NCBI RefSeq assembly: GCF_003467125.1
Contig: NZ_QSFA01000004.1
Span: forward strand, 4,419-68,418
Direction: 5' to 3'
DNA from: Megasphaera sp. AM44-1BH
GTDB taxonomy: Bacteria; Bacillota; Negativicutes; Veillonellales; Megasphaeraceae
DNA: 64,000 nt
Numbering within the stretch: the stretch's first letter is position 1; the number at the start of each line of letters is the position of its first letter. Position numbers and translations under genes: made by a program. The notes beneath the pieces were generated by a model. The model ran no database searches and was not told the origin of the DNA. It saw nothing but the letters and a program-made list of their open reading frames with translations. Below, piece by piece: positions 26,194-34,800 of this stretch.

Positions 26194-26841
26194 ATGTTTC
26201 ATTTCGATATATTATCCCTCGTTGCCGGTATTCCGGGCCTGCTCATGGCTCTCGTCATCCATGAATACGCCCATGCTCTGATTGCAGACAAAATGGGGGA
26301 TTCTACGCCGCGCATGACCGGGAGGCTCACACTGAATCCCATAGCCCACATTGATCCCATCGGCCTTATCATGCTGCTGGTCGCCCAGTTCGGATGGGCC
26401 AAGCCGGTCATGATCAATGCCAATAATTTCCGAAACTGGCGGAAAGGGGAAATCTGCGTGTCCCTGGCCGGCCCTTGTGCCAATTTTATCCTAGCTCTCA
26501 TCATGTTTGCCATACGGATGATCCTGTTCTGGAGTGGCGTGCGCATGCGGAGCCTGGACCTGGTGCTGGACCTGATCATCATCTATAACATCAACTTCGG
26601 CATCTTCAATCTCATTCCCCTGCCGCCCCTGGACGGGTCGCGCCTTATTACGGTATTTCTGCCGACGGAATGGGCTATCCGCCTGGCCAGTGTAGAACGG
26701 TACAGTTTTCTTTTGCTGATCGTCCTCATGGCGACGCCCGTATTCAGTTATATCCTGATTCCGCTGCAGCGTCTGGTTTATATGCTCGATTATACCATTG
26801 TACAGGGGCTATTTTACTGGATTTTCCGCTTGTTTATATAG
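26194..26841 (+). CDS. Site-2 protease family (M50) membrane metallopeptidase
   Basis: 215 residues, mostly membrane. The zinc motif HEYAH is at residues 23-27 and the second motif is PLPPLDGSR with Asp147, the usual third zinc ligand. GRLTLNPIAHIDPIGLIM is the conserved loop of the YwhC/short S2P group, whose members lack a PDZ domain. Substrate unknown. The start is the ATG after GGAGGAG; an upstream in-frame ATG at 26140 lies in the terminator region. Confidence 0.88.
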   Translation: MFHFDILSLVAGIPGLLMALVIHEYAHALIADKMGDSTPRMTGRLTLNPIAHIDPIGLIMLLVAQFGWAKPVMINANNFRNWRKGEICVSLAGPCANFILALIMFAIRMILFWSGVRMRSLDLVLDLIIIYNINFGIFNLIPLPPLDGSRLITVFLPTEWAIRLASVERYSFLLLIVLMATPVFSYILIPLQRLVYMLDYTIVQGLFYWIFRLFI

Positions 26842-26877
26842 TGCTGTGCATGCCTCATGTGAAAGGAGGAATTTTGT

Positions 26878-27423
26878 ATGAAATGGAAAACGGGTCTGGC
26901 TGTACTGGCAGCCGCCATGTGTATTCCCGCTGGTTCCATGGCATTTGATTATAATCTGTCTATTGATGAAATCAGCGAACATCCCCTCACGGCATATAAT
27001 ACAGTATATCTGGGGATGCCCAAGAAGGATTTTGCCCTCAATTTTTCTATCCTGCCCGACTGGACGTTCTATGGAAGTGACGGTACGACAGAAAAGGCGG
27101 AACGGTCTGTTACCCAGAATGGCATCACCGTCATCGAAGGCCTGTCTATTACGACGGCCGATGGTTCTCCGCGCGGAAAAGTCCTGGCATTTGAAAATTA
27201 TTTCAAGACGACGAACCGCAAAGCTGCCCGGGATATGTACGCCCGTCTATCGGCAACGATTTATTCCAATATGGAAAATTTCCCTGCCAGCCAGAGCAGC
27301 AAGGAAATCCGCTGGATACAGAATGATGTCACTATCGTGACCTGGATCGACGACAAAAAAGATGCAGACGGATATTATACCGTTACCATCCGCCGGTATA
27401 ACAATCATGTCCTGCAGGCTTGA
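26878..27423 (+). CDS. Exported protein of unknown function
   Basis: 181 residues with a signal peptide MKWKTGLAVLAAAMCIPAGS ending near AFA/AFD (cleavage about residue 22-23). The mature protein has alternating polar strands and no Cys; no family recognised. AAAGGAGG precedes the ATG. It lies 36 bases after the M50 protease gene, suggesting co-transcription, but nothing in the sequence shows it is a protease substrate. Confidence 0.65.
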   Translation: MKWKTGLAVLAAAMCIPAGSMAFDYNLSIDEISEHPLTAYNTVYLGMPKKDFALNFSILPDWTFYGSDGTTEKAERSVTQNGITVIEGLSITTADGSPRGKVLAFENYFKTTNRKAARDMYARLSATIYSNMENFPASQSSKEIRWIQNDVTIVTWIDDKKDADGYYTVTIRRYNNHVLQA

Positions 27424-27452
27424 TAAACTATAGGGAACGTGAATCGAACATA

Positions 27453-27480
27453 TTGACAGAATGACGTTTTCTGTTATAAT
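27453..27480 (+). promoter_or_regulatory. Promoter for htpX
   Basis: Consensus TTGACA (27453-27458), 16 bases, consensus TATAAT (27475-27480). Confidence 0.75.
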
Positions 27481-27538
27481 ATAGTAAATTCAAGTTTTAC
27501 CTTTTGACTTTTGGTTTTTTAGAATAGAGGAGAGTAGT

Positions 27539-28393
27539 ATGAACCGTTTAAAGACAGTCTTTCTCATGACTCTGCTGGCGGTGATTATGATGGCCATTGG
27601 CAGAGCCTTTGGTGGTGTTCATGGCATGACCGTCATGCTTATTCTCGCGACGGGCATGAATTTCTTTTCCTACTGGTTCAGTGATTCCATCGTACTGCGT
27701 ATGTACCGCTGCCAGCCTGTAGGACCGGAACACCGTCTGTACCACATCGTGGAAGATCTGGCACAGCGTGCGGAACTTCCCATGCCCAGAGTATATATTA
27801 TGCCGACGGAAGTCCCCAATGCCTTTGCTACGGGGCGCAATCCGTCCCATGCGGCCATCGCGGCGACGGAAGGTATTCTTGACATGCTGGATGATGAAGA
27901 AATACGTGGTGTCCTGGCTCACGAAATGTCTCATATCCTGCACCGGGATATTCTCCTAAGCACGATTGTGGCTACCTTTGCCAGTGTCATTTCATGGATT
28001 GCCAATATCGCCCAGTGGGCTGCTATATTCGGACGGGGCAACGACGATGACGACAATGGCGGCATTGTAGGTCTCCTGGTAACGATTATCATCGCTCCCA
28101 TTGCGGCTACGATCATCCAGCTCGGCATCAGCCGGACACGGGAATATATGGCCGATGAAGAAGGCGGCCGTATGATCGACGATCCCCTGGCTCTGGCCCG
28201 GGCGCTGGCCAAGATAGACAATTACGCACACTACCAGGTATTGCCGGGAGCCTCCAAGACGACGGCACACATGTGTATCATCAATCCCTTCTCCGGCGTC
28301 CGGTCGGGACTGGCCAATCTGTTCAGTACCCATCCGCCGACAGAAAAGCGGATTGAACGTCTGAAAGAATTGGACCATGAACTGCATGGCTGA
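27539..28393 (+). CDS. htpX: Membrane protease HtpX
   Basis: 284 residues, the normal length. Two N-terminal membrane segments, then VYIMPTEVPNAFATGRNPSHAAIAAT in family position, the zinc motif HEMSH (about 127-131), two further membrane segments, and TREYMADEEG with the third zinc ligand. HtpX is an M48 metalloprotease that degrades damaged inner-membrane proteins. It has its own strong promoter and terminator, so it is transcribed alone; no heat-shock operator was seen. Confidence 0.96.
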   Translation: MNRLKTVFLMTLLAVIMMAIGRAFGGVHGMTVMLILATGMNFFSYWFSDSIVLRMYRCQPVGPEHRLYHIVEDLAQRAELPMPRVYIMPTEVPNAFATGRNPSHAAIAATEGILDMLDDEEIRGVLAHEMSHILHRDILLSTIVATFASVISWIANIAQWAAIFGRGNDDDDNGGIVGLLVTIIIAPIAATIIQLGISRTREYMADEEGGRMIDDPLALARALAKIDNYAHYQVLPGASKTTAHMCIINPFSGVRSGLANLFSTHPPTEKRIERLKELDHELHG

Positions 28394-28408
28394 TATCGTG
28401 AATATGAA

Positions 28409-28441
28409 GAACGGGCCTGTCCATACACGGCAGGCCCGTTC
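28409..28441. terminator. Bidirectional terminator between htpX and the AroD-like gene
   Basis: GAACGGGCCTG (28409-28419) is a perfect inverted copy of CAGGCCCGTTC (28431-28441). It separates two convergent genes. Confidence 0.8.
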
Positions 28442-28468
28442 CTATTATTTCTGTATATCTGATGTCTG

Positions 28469-29209
28469 TCAAAGTCCTTTTTCATCAAGCACGCGACGCA
28501 GGTCCGTACATGACGGCAGTGATTCTGTTTCTTCGTTGACGGCCGCATACAGGATAGGCGAATCAAAGGTATTTCCCTTCAGGAGTTCCGCCTTAGCAAC
28601 AGGGCCGGTCGGCTGGATGATGACTTTGAATTCATAATTTTCCTGCAGAAAGTCGCGCACAGCCTGCAGGACAGCATCGATATCGTCCGTCGTCTGTGCC
28701 GGGAAGGTAATGTGAAAGGTGCGGGCTTCCAGATCGGACAGGTCTGTCAGGCGCTGTTCCAGGGACGCGGCATCCGATGCGGCGTCAAGGGACAGGGAAA
28801 TGATTGGAATCAGGCCCGTATCCATACATTGCTCCGAGAGATCGGCGATGAGGTCCGGATCTGTATCGGCGGCGATTTCCAGTGCATCGGGCAGGCCGCT
28901 GCGCAGGGCAAAGGTCATGATATCCTTGTAGTCCCGTTCAGTCCGGCAGTATTCAGGCAAATCTTTCTTTTCACATTTAAAAATAAATGTCCCTTCGTTA
29001 GTAGCCTGGGTTATCATGAGCAGGGCATTCCACAACTGGGATAAATTGGGCAGGCCATTAAAGGTGCCGGCATTGTACTCGATGATGTCGTGCGGTTTTT
29101 CCCGTATCTGCTGGCAGCAGTAACAGATGTCGCCGACGGTTTCGCCAGTGCAGGGAACACAGATAATAGGTTTTTTCCGGTTCAGCCGGATATTTGCTAA
29201 ATTCGCCAT
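28469..29209 (-). CDS. Catalytically degenerate type I 3-dehydroquinate dehydratase-like protein
   Basis: 246 residues from the ATG preceded by GGGAGGTT on the minus strand. The overall pattern follows AroD: an opening IICVPCTGETVGDI, then DIIEY where AroD has DILEWR, a middle DALEIA for the IDLEL strand, and an ending in SCTDLRRVL like the AroD C-terminus. The catalytic residues appear replaced: the EWR Arg is Asn (EYN), the His of SNHDF is Leu (SLSLDA), and the Schiff-base Lys region PKIA reads TFHI. It is therefore unlikely to dehydrate 3-dehydroquinate. It may be a pseudo-enzyme or a repurposed barrel. Alone between two terminated units. Confidence 0.65.
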   Translation of the reverse strand: MANLANIRLNRKKPIICVPCTGETVGDICYCCQQIREKPHDIIEYNAGTFNGLPNLSQLWNALLMITQATNEGTFIFKCEKKDLPEYCRTERDYKDIMTFALRSGLPDALEIAADTDPDLIADLSEQCMDTGLIPIISLSLDAASDAASLEQRLTDLSDLEARTFHITFPAQTTDDIDAVLQAVRDFLQENYEFKVIIQPTGPVAKAELLKGNTFDSPILYAAVNEETESLPSCTDLRRVLDEKGL

Positions 29210-29394
29210 ACAAAAGAACCTCCCATGGATATGTATCGTACAATATCTCTTATAGTGTACCACGTTATGGGTATTTCTGCATCTGTTGTCTTTTTGGGAG
29301 ACGTTGTTCTGCCTGGGAGGTGCCGCAACAGAATAAATTTTACATTTTTTTTGCTATTTTGCTAGTTTCTGTCTTTTCCGGCAGTTGTTTATGG

Positions 29395-29400
29395 TATAAT
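29395..29400 (+). promoter_or_regulatory. -10 box of the obg promoter
   Basis: A perfect TATAAT preceded by TATGG, about 60 bases before the obg start; no good -35 at 17 bases. Confidence 0.45.
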
Positions 29401-29459
29401 ATAATTCAATGCTTTTTTATATTTTAGCAACCATTCCTTTTTTTCGATGAGGTGTAAAT

Positions 29460-30731
29460 ATGTTTATAGACAGAGCAAGAATATTTGTGCAGTCCGGCAA
29501 GGGCGGAGACGGCATGAGCAGTTTCCGTCACGAAAAATTTGTACCCAAAGGCGGCCCCAATGGCGGTGATGGCGGCCAGGGCGGCAATGTCATCCTTGTA
29601 GCGGACCGCAACGTCAATACGCTGGTAGATTTCCGTTACCGCCGTCTGTTCAAAGCCAAACCGGGTGGAAAGGGCCAGGGGAGCAATAAGTTCGGCCGGG
29701 ATGCCGACGACCTGTTCATCCCCGTTCCGGTCGGTACGATTGTACGCGACGAAGCTTCGAATGCCCTTCTTGCCGACCTGAGCCATGACGGACAGCAGGC
29801 CATCGTTGCCAAAGGCGGCCGCGGCGGCCGGGGCAACTATCATTTCCGTACCAGTGCCAACCGGGCACCGACATTTGCCGAACGGGGCGAACCGGGGGAA
29901 GAACGCTGGCTGCGTCTGGAACTCAAGGTGCTGGCCGACGTAGGACTTCTCGGCTATCCCAGCGTAGGAAAATCGAGCATCCTGCGTAAAGTATCAGCTG
30001 CCCAGCCGGAAGTTGCGGCCTACCATTTCACGACGCTTAACCCGATTCTCGGCGTTGTCGATCTGCCTGATCAGCGCAGCTTCGTCATGGCCGATATTCC
30101 CGGCCTTATCGACGGGGCAGCTGAAGGCGTCGGCCTGGGCCATGATTTCCTGCGCCATATTGAACGGACGAAAATCCTCATCCATGTCCTCGACGTGTCC
30201 GGCAGCGAAGGCCGCGATCCCATCGAAGATTATGAAAAAATCAATAGCGAACTGGCAAAGTACAGTGAAAAACTGTCACGGAAACGGCAGGTCATTGCAG
30301 CCAACAAAATTGATCTGCTGTCAGACGATACGAATCTGAAACGGCTCCAGCAGTATATGGACGAACGGGGCCGGGACGTATTTCCTATCTGCGCTATGTC
30401 CGGGGAAGGACTGCCGGAACTCATGGAATACGTCTGGAAGCTGTTGGAATCGTATGTAGAAGAACCGGACGAAACTGATGAAGAAGTCATCTATAAACCG
30501 GAAGAAAAACCGGATTTTGAAATCCATCGCGACGATGATGGCGCCTTTGTCATTACCGGTCCCCGTATCGAACGGCTCGTAGCCATGACCAACTTCGATG
30601 ATGACATGTCCCTGCGCCGGTTCCAGCGCATCTGGCGCTATATGGAACTGGACAAGCTGCTGCAGAAAGAAGGCATCCAGGAAGGCGATACGGTGCGCAT
30701 CTATTCCATGGAATTTGAATACCGCAAATAA
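29460..30731 (+). CDS. obg: Obg/CgtA GTPase
   Basis: 423 residues. The glycine-rich Obg fold occupies residues 1 to about 158 (SGKGGDGMSSFRHEKFVPKG and GGRGGRGNYHF). The G domain has GYPSVGKSS (about 164-172), DIPGLIDGA and NKID (about 281-284). The extra C-terminal OCT domain, common in Firmicutes, fills the last 80 or so residues. Obg acts late in 50S ribosome assembly. Ribosome site GAGGTG. It heads a long same-strand run that continues with another ribosome assembly factor, yhbY. Confidence 0.97.
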   Translation: MFIDRARIFVQSGKGGDGMSSFRHEKFVPKGGPNGGDGGQGGNVILVADRNVNTLVDFRYRRLFKAKPGGKGQGSNKFGRDADDLFIPVPVGTIVRDEASNALLADLSHDGQQAIVAKGGRGGRGNYHFRTSANRAPTFAERGEPGEERWLRLELKVLADVGLLGYPSVGKSSILRKVSAAQPEVAAYHFTTLNPILGVVDLPDQRSFVMADIPGLIDGAAEGVGLGHDFLRHIERTKILIHVLDVSGSEGRDPIEDYEKINSELAKYSEKLSRKRQVIAANKIDLLSDDTNLKRLQQYMDERGRDVFPICAMSGEGLPELMEYVWKLLESYVEEPDETDEEVIYKPEEKPDFEIHRDDDGAFVITGPRIERLVAMTNFDDDMSLRRFQRIWRYMELDKLLQKEGIQEGDTVRIYSMEFEYRK

Positions 30732-30742
30732 GGAGATACAGT

Positions 30743-31036
30743 ATGAATAATAAAGACAAAAAACAGCTGAAAGCACTGGCTACTCAGATGCCATCGGTCA
30801 TCCAGATAGGAAAGGAAGGCTTGTCCGATGCCGTCATCGACAGTGCCCGGGCCGCTATTACTGCCAGAGAACTGGTAAAGGCCCATGTGCTCAATAATGC
30901 CGATCTCGATACGGCGGAAACAATGGAAACCCTGGCAGACATGCTGGGAGCCGAACTCGTCCAGGTCATCGGCCATTATGGCGTCCTGTTCAAAAAGAAG
31001 AAAGAAAAATCGCATTACGACTATATCAAAGAGTAG
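30743..31036 (+). CDS. yhbY: Ribosome assembly RNA-binding protein YhbY
   Basis: 97 residues, a single CRM/YhbY domain: LKALATQMPSVIQIGKEGLS, AITARELVKAHVL and the GxxG-type loop of the family, with a basic C-terminal end (KKKKEKSH). It binds 23S rRNA precursors during 50S assembly. It starts 11 bases after obg with AAGGAG upstream. Confidence 0.93.
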   Translation: MNNKDKKQLKALATQMPSVIQIGKEGLSDAVIDSARAAITARELVKAHVLNNADLDTAETMETLADMLGAELVQVIGHYGVLFKKKKEKSHYDYIKE

Positions 31037-31043
31037 GATAGTG

Positions 31044-32180
31044 ATGGAAGTGAACTGTATGCAGAGAGATTTCACACATAAGAAACGCATTGTCGTCAAA
31101 GTAGGATCCAGTACGATTTCCTATGAAAATGGCAAACTCAACTATCATCGTATCGAACACCTGGTACGGGAACTGGCAGATTTGCAGAATCAGGGAAAGG
31201 AAATGATCCTCGTCAGTTCCGGTGCGACCAACGCCGGGCTGGCTCCGCTGCACCTGGACCACCGGCCCCGTACGATTCGTGAAAAGCAGGCCGTAGCTGC
31301 TGTCGGCCAGGGCGTACTCATGCATACCTATGAAATGATGTTTCGTGAATACGGCCAGATCGTAGGCCAGGTACTGCTGACACGGATGGACTCCCAGGAC
31401 CGGAGCAAGTTCATGAATTCCCGTAATACGCTGCTTACTATGTTGGAAATGGGCATCATTCCTATTATCAATGAAAACGATGTCGTAGCTGTCGATGAAT
31501 ATAAAATTGGCGATAACGATACGCTGTCTGCTATGGTCAGTGGTCTCGTCGATGCCGATCTGCTCATCCTTCTTTCTGATATCGATGGATTGTATACAGC
31601 CAATCCCAAGACCCATCCGGATGCGACTATTATCCCCGTCGTCCACACCATAGATAAACATATTTATGAGATTGCCGGTGATGCCGGTTCCTCTATGGGG
31701 ACGGGCGGTATGCATACGAAAATCCAGGCTGCTTCGATTGCCACGGCGGCCGACGTCGATATGGTCATTGCCTCAGGCAGTGAAGACGGCATCATCAGCC
31801 GTATCGTCGGGGGAGAAGCTGTCGGCACGTTGTTTAAAGCCAAAGATACGCCCCTTCATTCCAAAAAGCGGTGGCTCGTTTCCGGCAGCAAAGCCAGAGG
31901 CAGTCTTGTCGTCGATAAAGGCTGCCGTGACGCCATCATCGATCACGGATCTAGCCTCCTTCCCGTCGGGATCACCGCTGTAGAAGGTATATTCCAGGAA
32001 GGGGATATTGTCAATGTCCAGTACGACGGCATTATCATTGCCAAAGGGATAGCAAATTACAGCAGCATCAATATCAATGCCATCAAGGGCGTCCAGTCTT
32101 CCGATATTCCCAGCGTACTGGGCCATGACGGCATTTACGAAGAAGTCATTCACCGCGACAATCTCGTGGCCATGTATTAA
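31044..32180 (+). CDS. proB: Glutamate 5-kinase
   Basis: 378 residues. The amino-acid kinase domain begins with RIVVKVGSSTIS, contains ILVSSGATNAG and INENDVVAVDEYKIGDND, and GSSMGTGGMHTKIQAA; a PUA domain follows from about residue 285 (KARGSLVVDKGCRDAI). It phosphorylates glutamate in proline synthesis. The ATG at 31044 has AGGA five bases upstream; an internal ATG at 31059 is also possible. proA follows after 14 bases. Confidence 0.96.
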   Translation: MEVNCMQRDFTHKKRIVVKVGSSTISYENGKLNYHRIEHLVRELADLQNQGKEMILVSSGATNAGLAPLHLDHRPRTIREKQAVAAVGQGVLMHTYEMMFREYGQIVGQVLLTRMDSQDRSKFMNSRNTLLTMLEMGIIPIINENDVVAVDEYKIGDNDTLSAMVSGLVDADLLILLSDIDGLYTANPKTHPDATIIPVVHTIDKHIYEIAGDAGSSMGTGGMHTKIQAASIATAADVDMVIASGSEDGIISRIVGGEAVGTLFKAKDTPLHSKKRWLVSGSKARGSLVVDKGCRDAIIDHGSSLLPVGITAVEGIFQEGDIVNVQYDGIIIAKGIANYSSININAIKGVQSSDIPSVLGHDGIYEEVIHRDNLVAMY

Positions 32181-32194
32181 AGGGGGAAGAGACA

Positions 32195-33451
32195 ATGGAA
32201 TCAGAAGCCGTCAGAAAGGCCCGGGCAGCCCGGCAGGCATCGTATGCTCTGGCCAATGCCGATACAACCGTAAAGAACAAGGCTCTCAGCTATATTGCTG
32301 ATGATTTGCTGGCTCATGCCGGTGATATTATGGACGCCAATGCGGCCGATGTAGCTGCCGCCCGGGAAAAGGGGATGAGCGATGCCATGATTGACCGGCT
32401 GACCCTGACACAGGACCGGATTCAGGGAATGGCAGAAGGAGTCCGTCAGGTCATTGCCCTGCCAGATCCTGTTGGACAGACCCTGTCTTCCTGGGACCGG
32501 CCCAACGGTCTTCACATCGATAAGGTCACGGTTCCTCTTGGCGTCATCGCCATCATCTTTGAATCCCGCCCCAATGTCACCGTCGATGCTGCTGTCCTGT
32601 GCCTGAAGTCGGGCAACGCCACGGTATTGCGCGGTGGAAGTGAAGCCATCCGTTCCAACGTAGCTCTTGCCGGGGTCATCCGCCATGCCATTGCCAGAGC
32701 CGGACTGCCTTCCGATGCCGTTACCATCATGGAAAATACCGACCGGGCCCTGGTCAGTGAACTCCTGACACTGCGCCAGTATATCAATCTGGCTATTCCC
32801 CGCGGGGGAGCCGGCCTGATCCGCATGGTCGTCGATACGGCTAAGGTACCGGTCATCGAAACGGGTAGCGGTGTCTGCCATGTCTATGTTGATAAAGATG
32901 CCGATCTCGATATGGCTGTCCGTATCATTGAAAATGCCAAAGTATCCCGTCCTTCGACCTGCAATGCCATGGAAACCCTGCTGGTCCACAAGGATGTCGT
33001 CCGGCCGCTCATGGAAAAGCTGGTCCCGGTCCTGAAGGCGCGCCACGTCGAAATGAGAGCTGATACGGCTGCCAGAGAAGCTGGTGGAGATGATACGATA
33101 GGAGCGGCCTCAGAAGAAGACTGGCGCACGGAATACAACGCACTTATCATGTCCATCCGTACCGTCGCCTCTATCGATGAAGCGCTGGATCATATCCGCC
33201 ACTACAGCACACACCATTCGGAATCTATCATTACGGAAAATACGGAGACGGCGGAACGGTTCCTGCAGGAAGTCGATTCGGCTGCCGTCTATGTCAATGC
33301 TTCGACGCGATTTACGGACGGCTTTGAATTTGGCTTTGGTGCAGAAATCGGCATCAGTACGCAAAAGCTGCATGCCCGTGGTCCGATGGGACTGGAAGCG
33401 CTGGTCAGCTATAAATATCTGATTCACGGTCAGGGACAGATCCGCCTATGA
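32195..33451 (+). CDS. proA: Gamma-glutamyl phosphate reductase
   Basis: 418 residues, the normal length. GVIAIIFESRPNVTVDAAVL and LKSGNATVLRGGSEAIRSN are ProA blocks, and the catalytic Cys is in SRPSTCNAMETLL (about residue 256). It reduces gamma-glutamyl phosphate to the semialdehyde with NADPH. The stop overlaps by four bases (ATGA) the start of a 53-codon membrane-protein ORF. Confidence 0.97.
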   Translation: MESEAVRKARAARQASYALANADTTVKNKALSYIADDLLAHAGDIMDANAADVAAAREKGMSDAMIDRLTLTQDRIQGMAEGVRQVIALPDPVGQTLSSWDRPNGLHIDKVTVPLGVIAIIFESRPNVTVDAAVLCLKSGNATVLRGGSEAIRSNVALAGVIRHAIARAGLPSDAVTIMENTDRALVSELLTLRQYINLAIPRGGAGLIRMVVDTAKVPVIETGSGVCHVYVDKDADLDMAVRIIENAKVSRPSTCNAMETLLVHKDVVRPLMEKLVPVLKARHVEMRADTAAREAGGDDTIGAASEEDWRTEYNALIMSIRTVASIDEALDHIRHYSTHHSESIITENTETAERFLQEVDSAAVYVNASTRFTDGFEFGFGAEIGISTQKLHARGPMGLEALVSYKYLIHGQGQIRL

Positions 33452-33609
33452 TGCGATGCCTGCGTGGATACCTGCGGACGCTGCGTCAGTATGCGTCGTC
33501 GCCGAAAACGCAATATGAGTATAAACATTACGCCATTTTTTTGCTATTATATATAATAGTAGTGGCCATTATCTGGGGAGGTATGTATATCTATTATGGA
33601 AATCACTAG
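33448..33609 (+). CDS. Small single-pass membrane protein of unknown function
   Basis: 53 residues, starting in an ATGA overlap with proA and ending 14 bases inside nadD, so it bridges the two genes with coupled geometry. The first 27 residues are basic (several Arg and Lys), followed by a strongly hydrophobic segment (about 28-49) including AIFLLLYIIVVAIIWGG and a short polar end. This charge pattern predicts an N-in single-span protein. The alternative is chance coding in a leader that supplies the nadD ribosome site (GGGGAGG, 33574-33580). Confidence 0.5.
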   Translation: MMRCLRGYLRTLRQYASSPKTQYEYKHYAIFLLLYIIVVAIIWGGMYIYYGNH

Positions 33610-34213
33610 ATTGGGTGTCATGGGTGGCACATTCAATCCGGTTCACCTGGGACACCTGATGATAGCCGAGGAAGCACGGGAAGCCTATTCGCTGGATCGT
33701 GTCATCTTCGTTCCGTCTTACATTACCCCCAATAAAGAGGTACACGGTGCCACCGCCTGGCAGCGTCTGGAAATGACGCGTCTGGCAACGGCTGACAATC
33801 CGTATTTCACCGTAAGTGATATGGAAATACGCCGTGGCGGTCCGTCGTATACTCTGGACACACTGCGTTTTTTGAAGAAATTGTACGGCCCCGGTCATGA
33901 ACTCTATTTCATTTCCGGTACGGACACGATACAGGACCTTCCAAATTGGAATCATCCCGAAGAAATACTGCGCCTGTGCCATTTCATCGGTGCGACCCGG
34001 CCGGATGGTACAGAAGCCATTATGCCGGTGGTCCGCCATTTTGGAAGTCTCGGCCATCATATCCTGAAGTTGTCTGTGCCGACGATGGAAATCTCATCGA
34101 CGGAACTGCGCCGCCGCATCCGTGCCGGCCGCAGTATCCGCTATATGATTCCCCGGGCCGTGGCAGACTATATCAGGAAGAATGGGATATATCAATGTAC
34201 AGCACAACCGTAA
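33596..34213 (+). CDS. nadD: Nicotinate-nucleotide adenylyltransferase
   Basis: 205 residues. GVMGGTFNPVHLGHLMIAEE holds the nucleotidyltransferase HxxH (His17, His20); FISGTDTIQDLPNWNHPEEI and the C-terminal ISSTELRRRIRAG are NadD motifs. It makes deamido-NAD from nicotinate mononucleotide. GGGGAGG lies upstream of the ATG. It overlaps yqeK by 19 bases, the common nadD-yqeK-rsfS order of Firmicutes. Confidence 0.96.
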   Translation: MEITRLGVMGGTFNPVHLGHLMIAEEAREAYSLDRVIFVPSYITPNKEVHGATAWQRLEMTRLATADNPYFTVSDMEIRRGGPSYTLDTLRFLKKLYGPGHELYFISGTDTIQDLPNWNHPEEILRLCHFIGATRPDGTEAIMPVVRHFGSLGHHILKLSVPTMEISSTELRRRIRAGRSIRYMIPRAVADYIRKNGIYQCTAQP

Positions 34214-34800
34214 AAGAAGAAATAAAGAAAGATTTAAAGAGTATTTTGTCAGCCCATCGGTACAAACATGTCCTGGGCGTAGCCAAAGCGGCCCGTCAGC
34301 TGGCCCTGCAGAATGACTGCGATCCCGATAAGGCAGAAGTGGCAGGACTCTTGCACGATGCCGCCAAACAACTGCCCCTTCCGGATATGCAGGAACTGGC
34401 GCGGCAGTCTTTTGGCGATAGTCTCGATGATGCCATCATGACCAACGGCGGCCTGCTCCACGGCTATGCGGCCGTCACCATCGCCCGCACGAAATATCAT
34501 CTGACCGACGAAGACTTCCTGGCATCCCTGGCCCATCATACGACCGGTGCCGAAGTCATGGGGACACTGGAAAAGATTATCTTTGTTGCCGATTACATCG
34601 AAGAAAATCGCGATTTCGACGGTGTAGAACACCTCCGCCAGCTGGCTGCTGCTGATCTGGACCAGGCTGTACTTGCCGGATACGATTCAACCATTTCCCA
34701 TCTGCTGGAACAGGACAAGCTTATTTTTACTGGTACCGTCATCAACCGCAATGCCCAGATTCTGGCGATGCAGAAAAAGGGGAGACAGAAAAATGGGTGA
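34195..34800 (+). CDS. yqeK: YqeK-type HD-domain hydrolase (diadenosine tetraphosphatase)
   Basis: 201 residues of the HD superfamily. Visible metal/catalytic residues are HRYKHV (His21, His25), the HD pair LLHDAAK (His54, Asp55), the HGYAA and HHTTG histidines and FVADYIEENR. YqeK proteins split Ap4A symmetrically to ADP. Starts within the end of nadD; its stop lies within the next gene by eight bases. Confidence 0.92.
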   Translation: MYSTTVKEEIKKDLKSILSAHRYKHVLGVAKAARQLALQNDCDPDKAEVAGLLHDAAKQLPLPDMQELARQSFGDSLDDAIMTNGGLLHGYAAVTIARTKYHLTDEDFLASLAHHTTGAEVMGTLEKIIFVADYIEENRDFDGVEHLRQLAAADLDQAVLAGYDSTISHLLEQDKLIFTGTVINRNAQILAMQKKGRQKNG

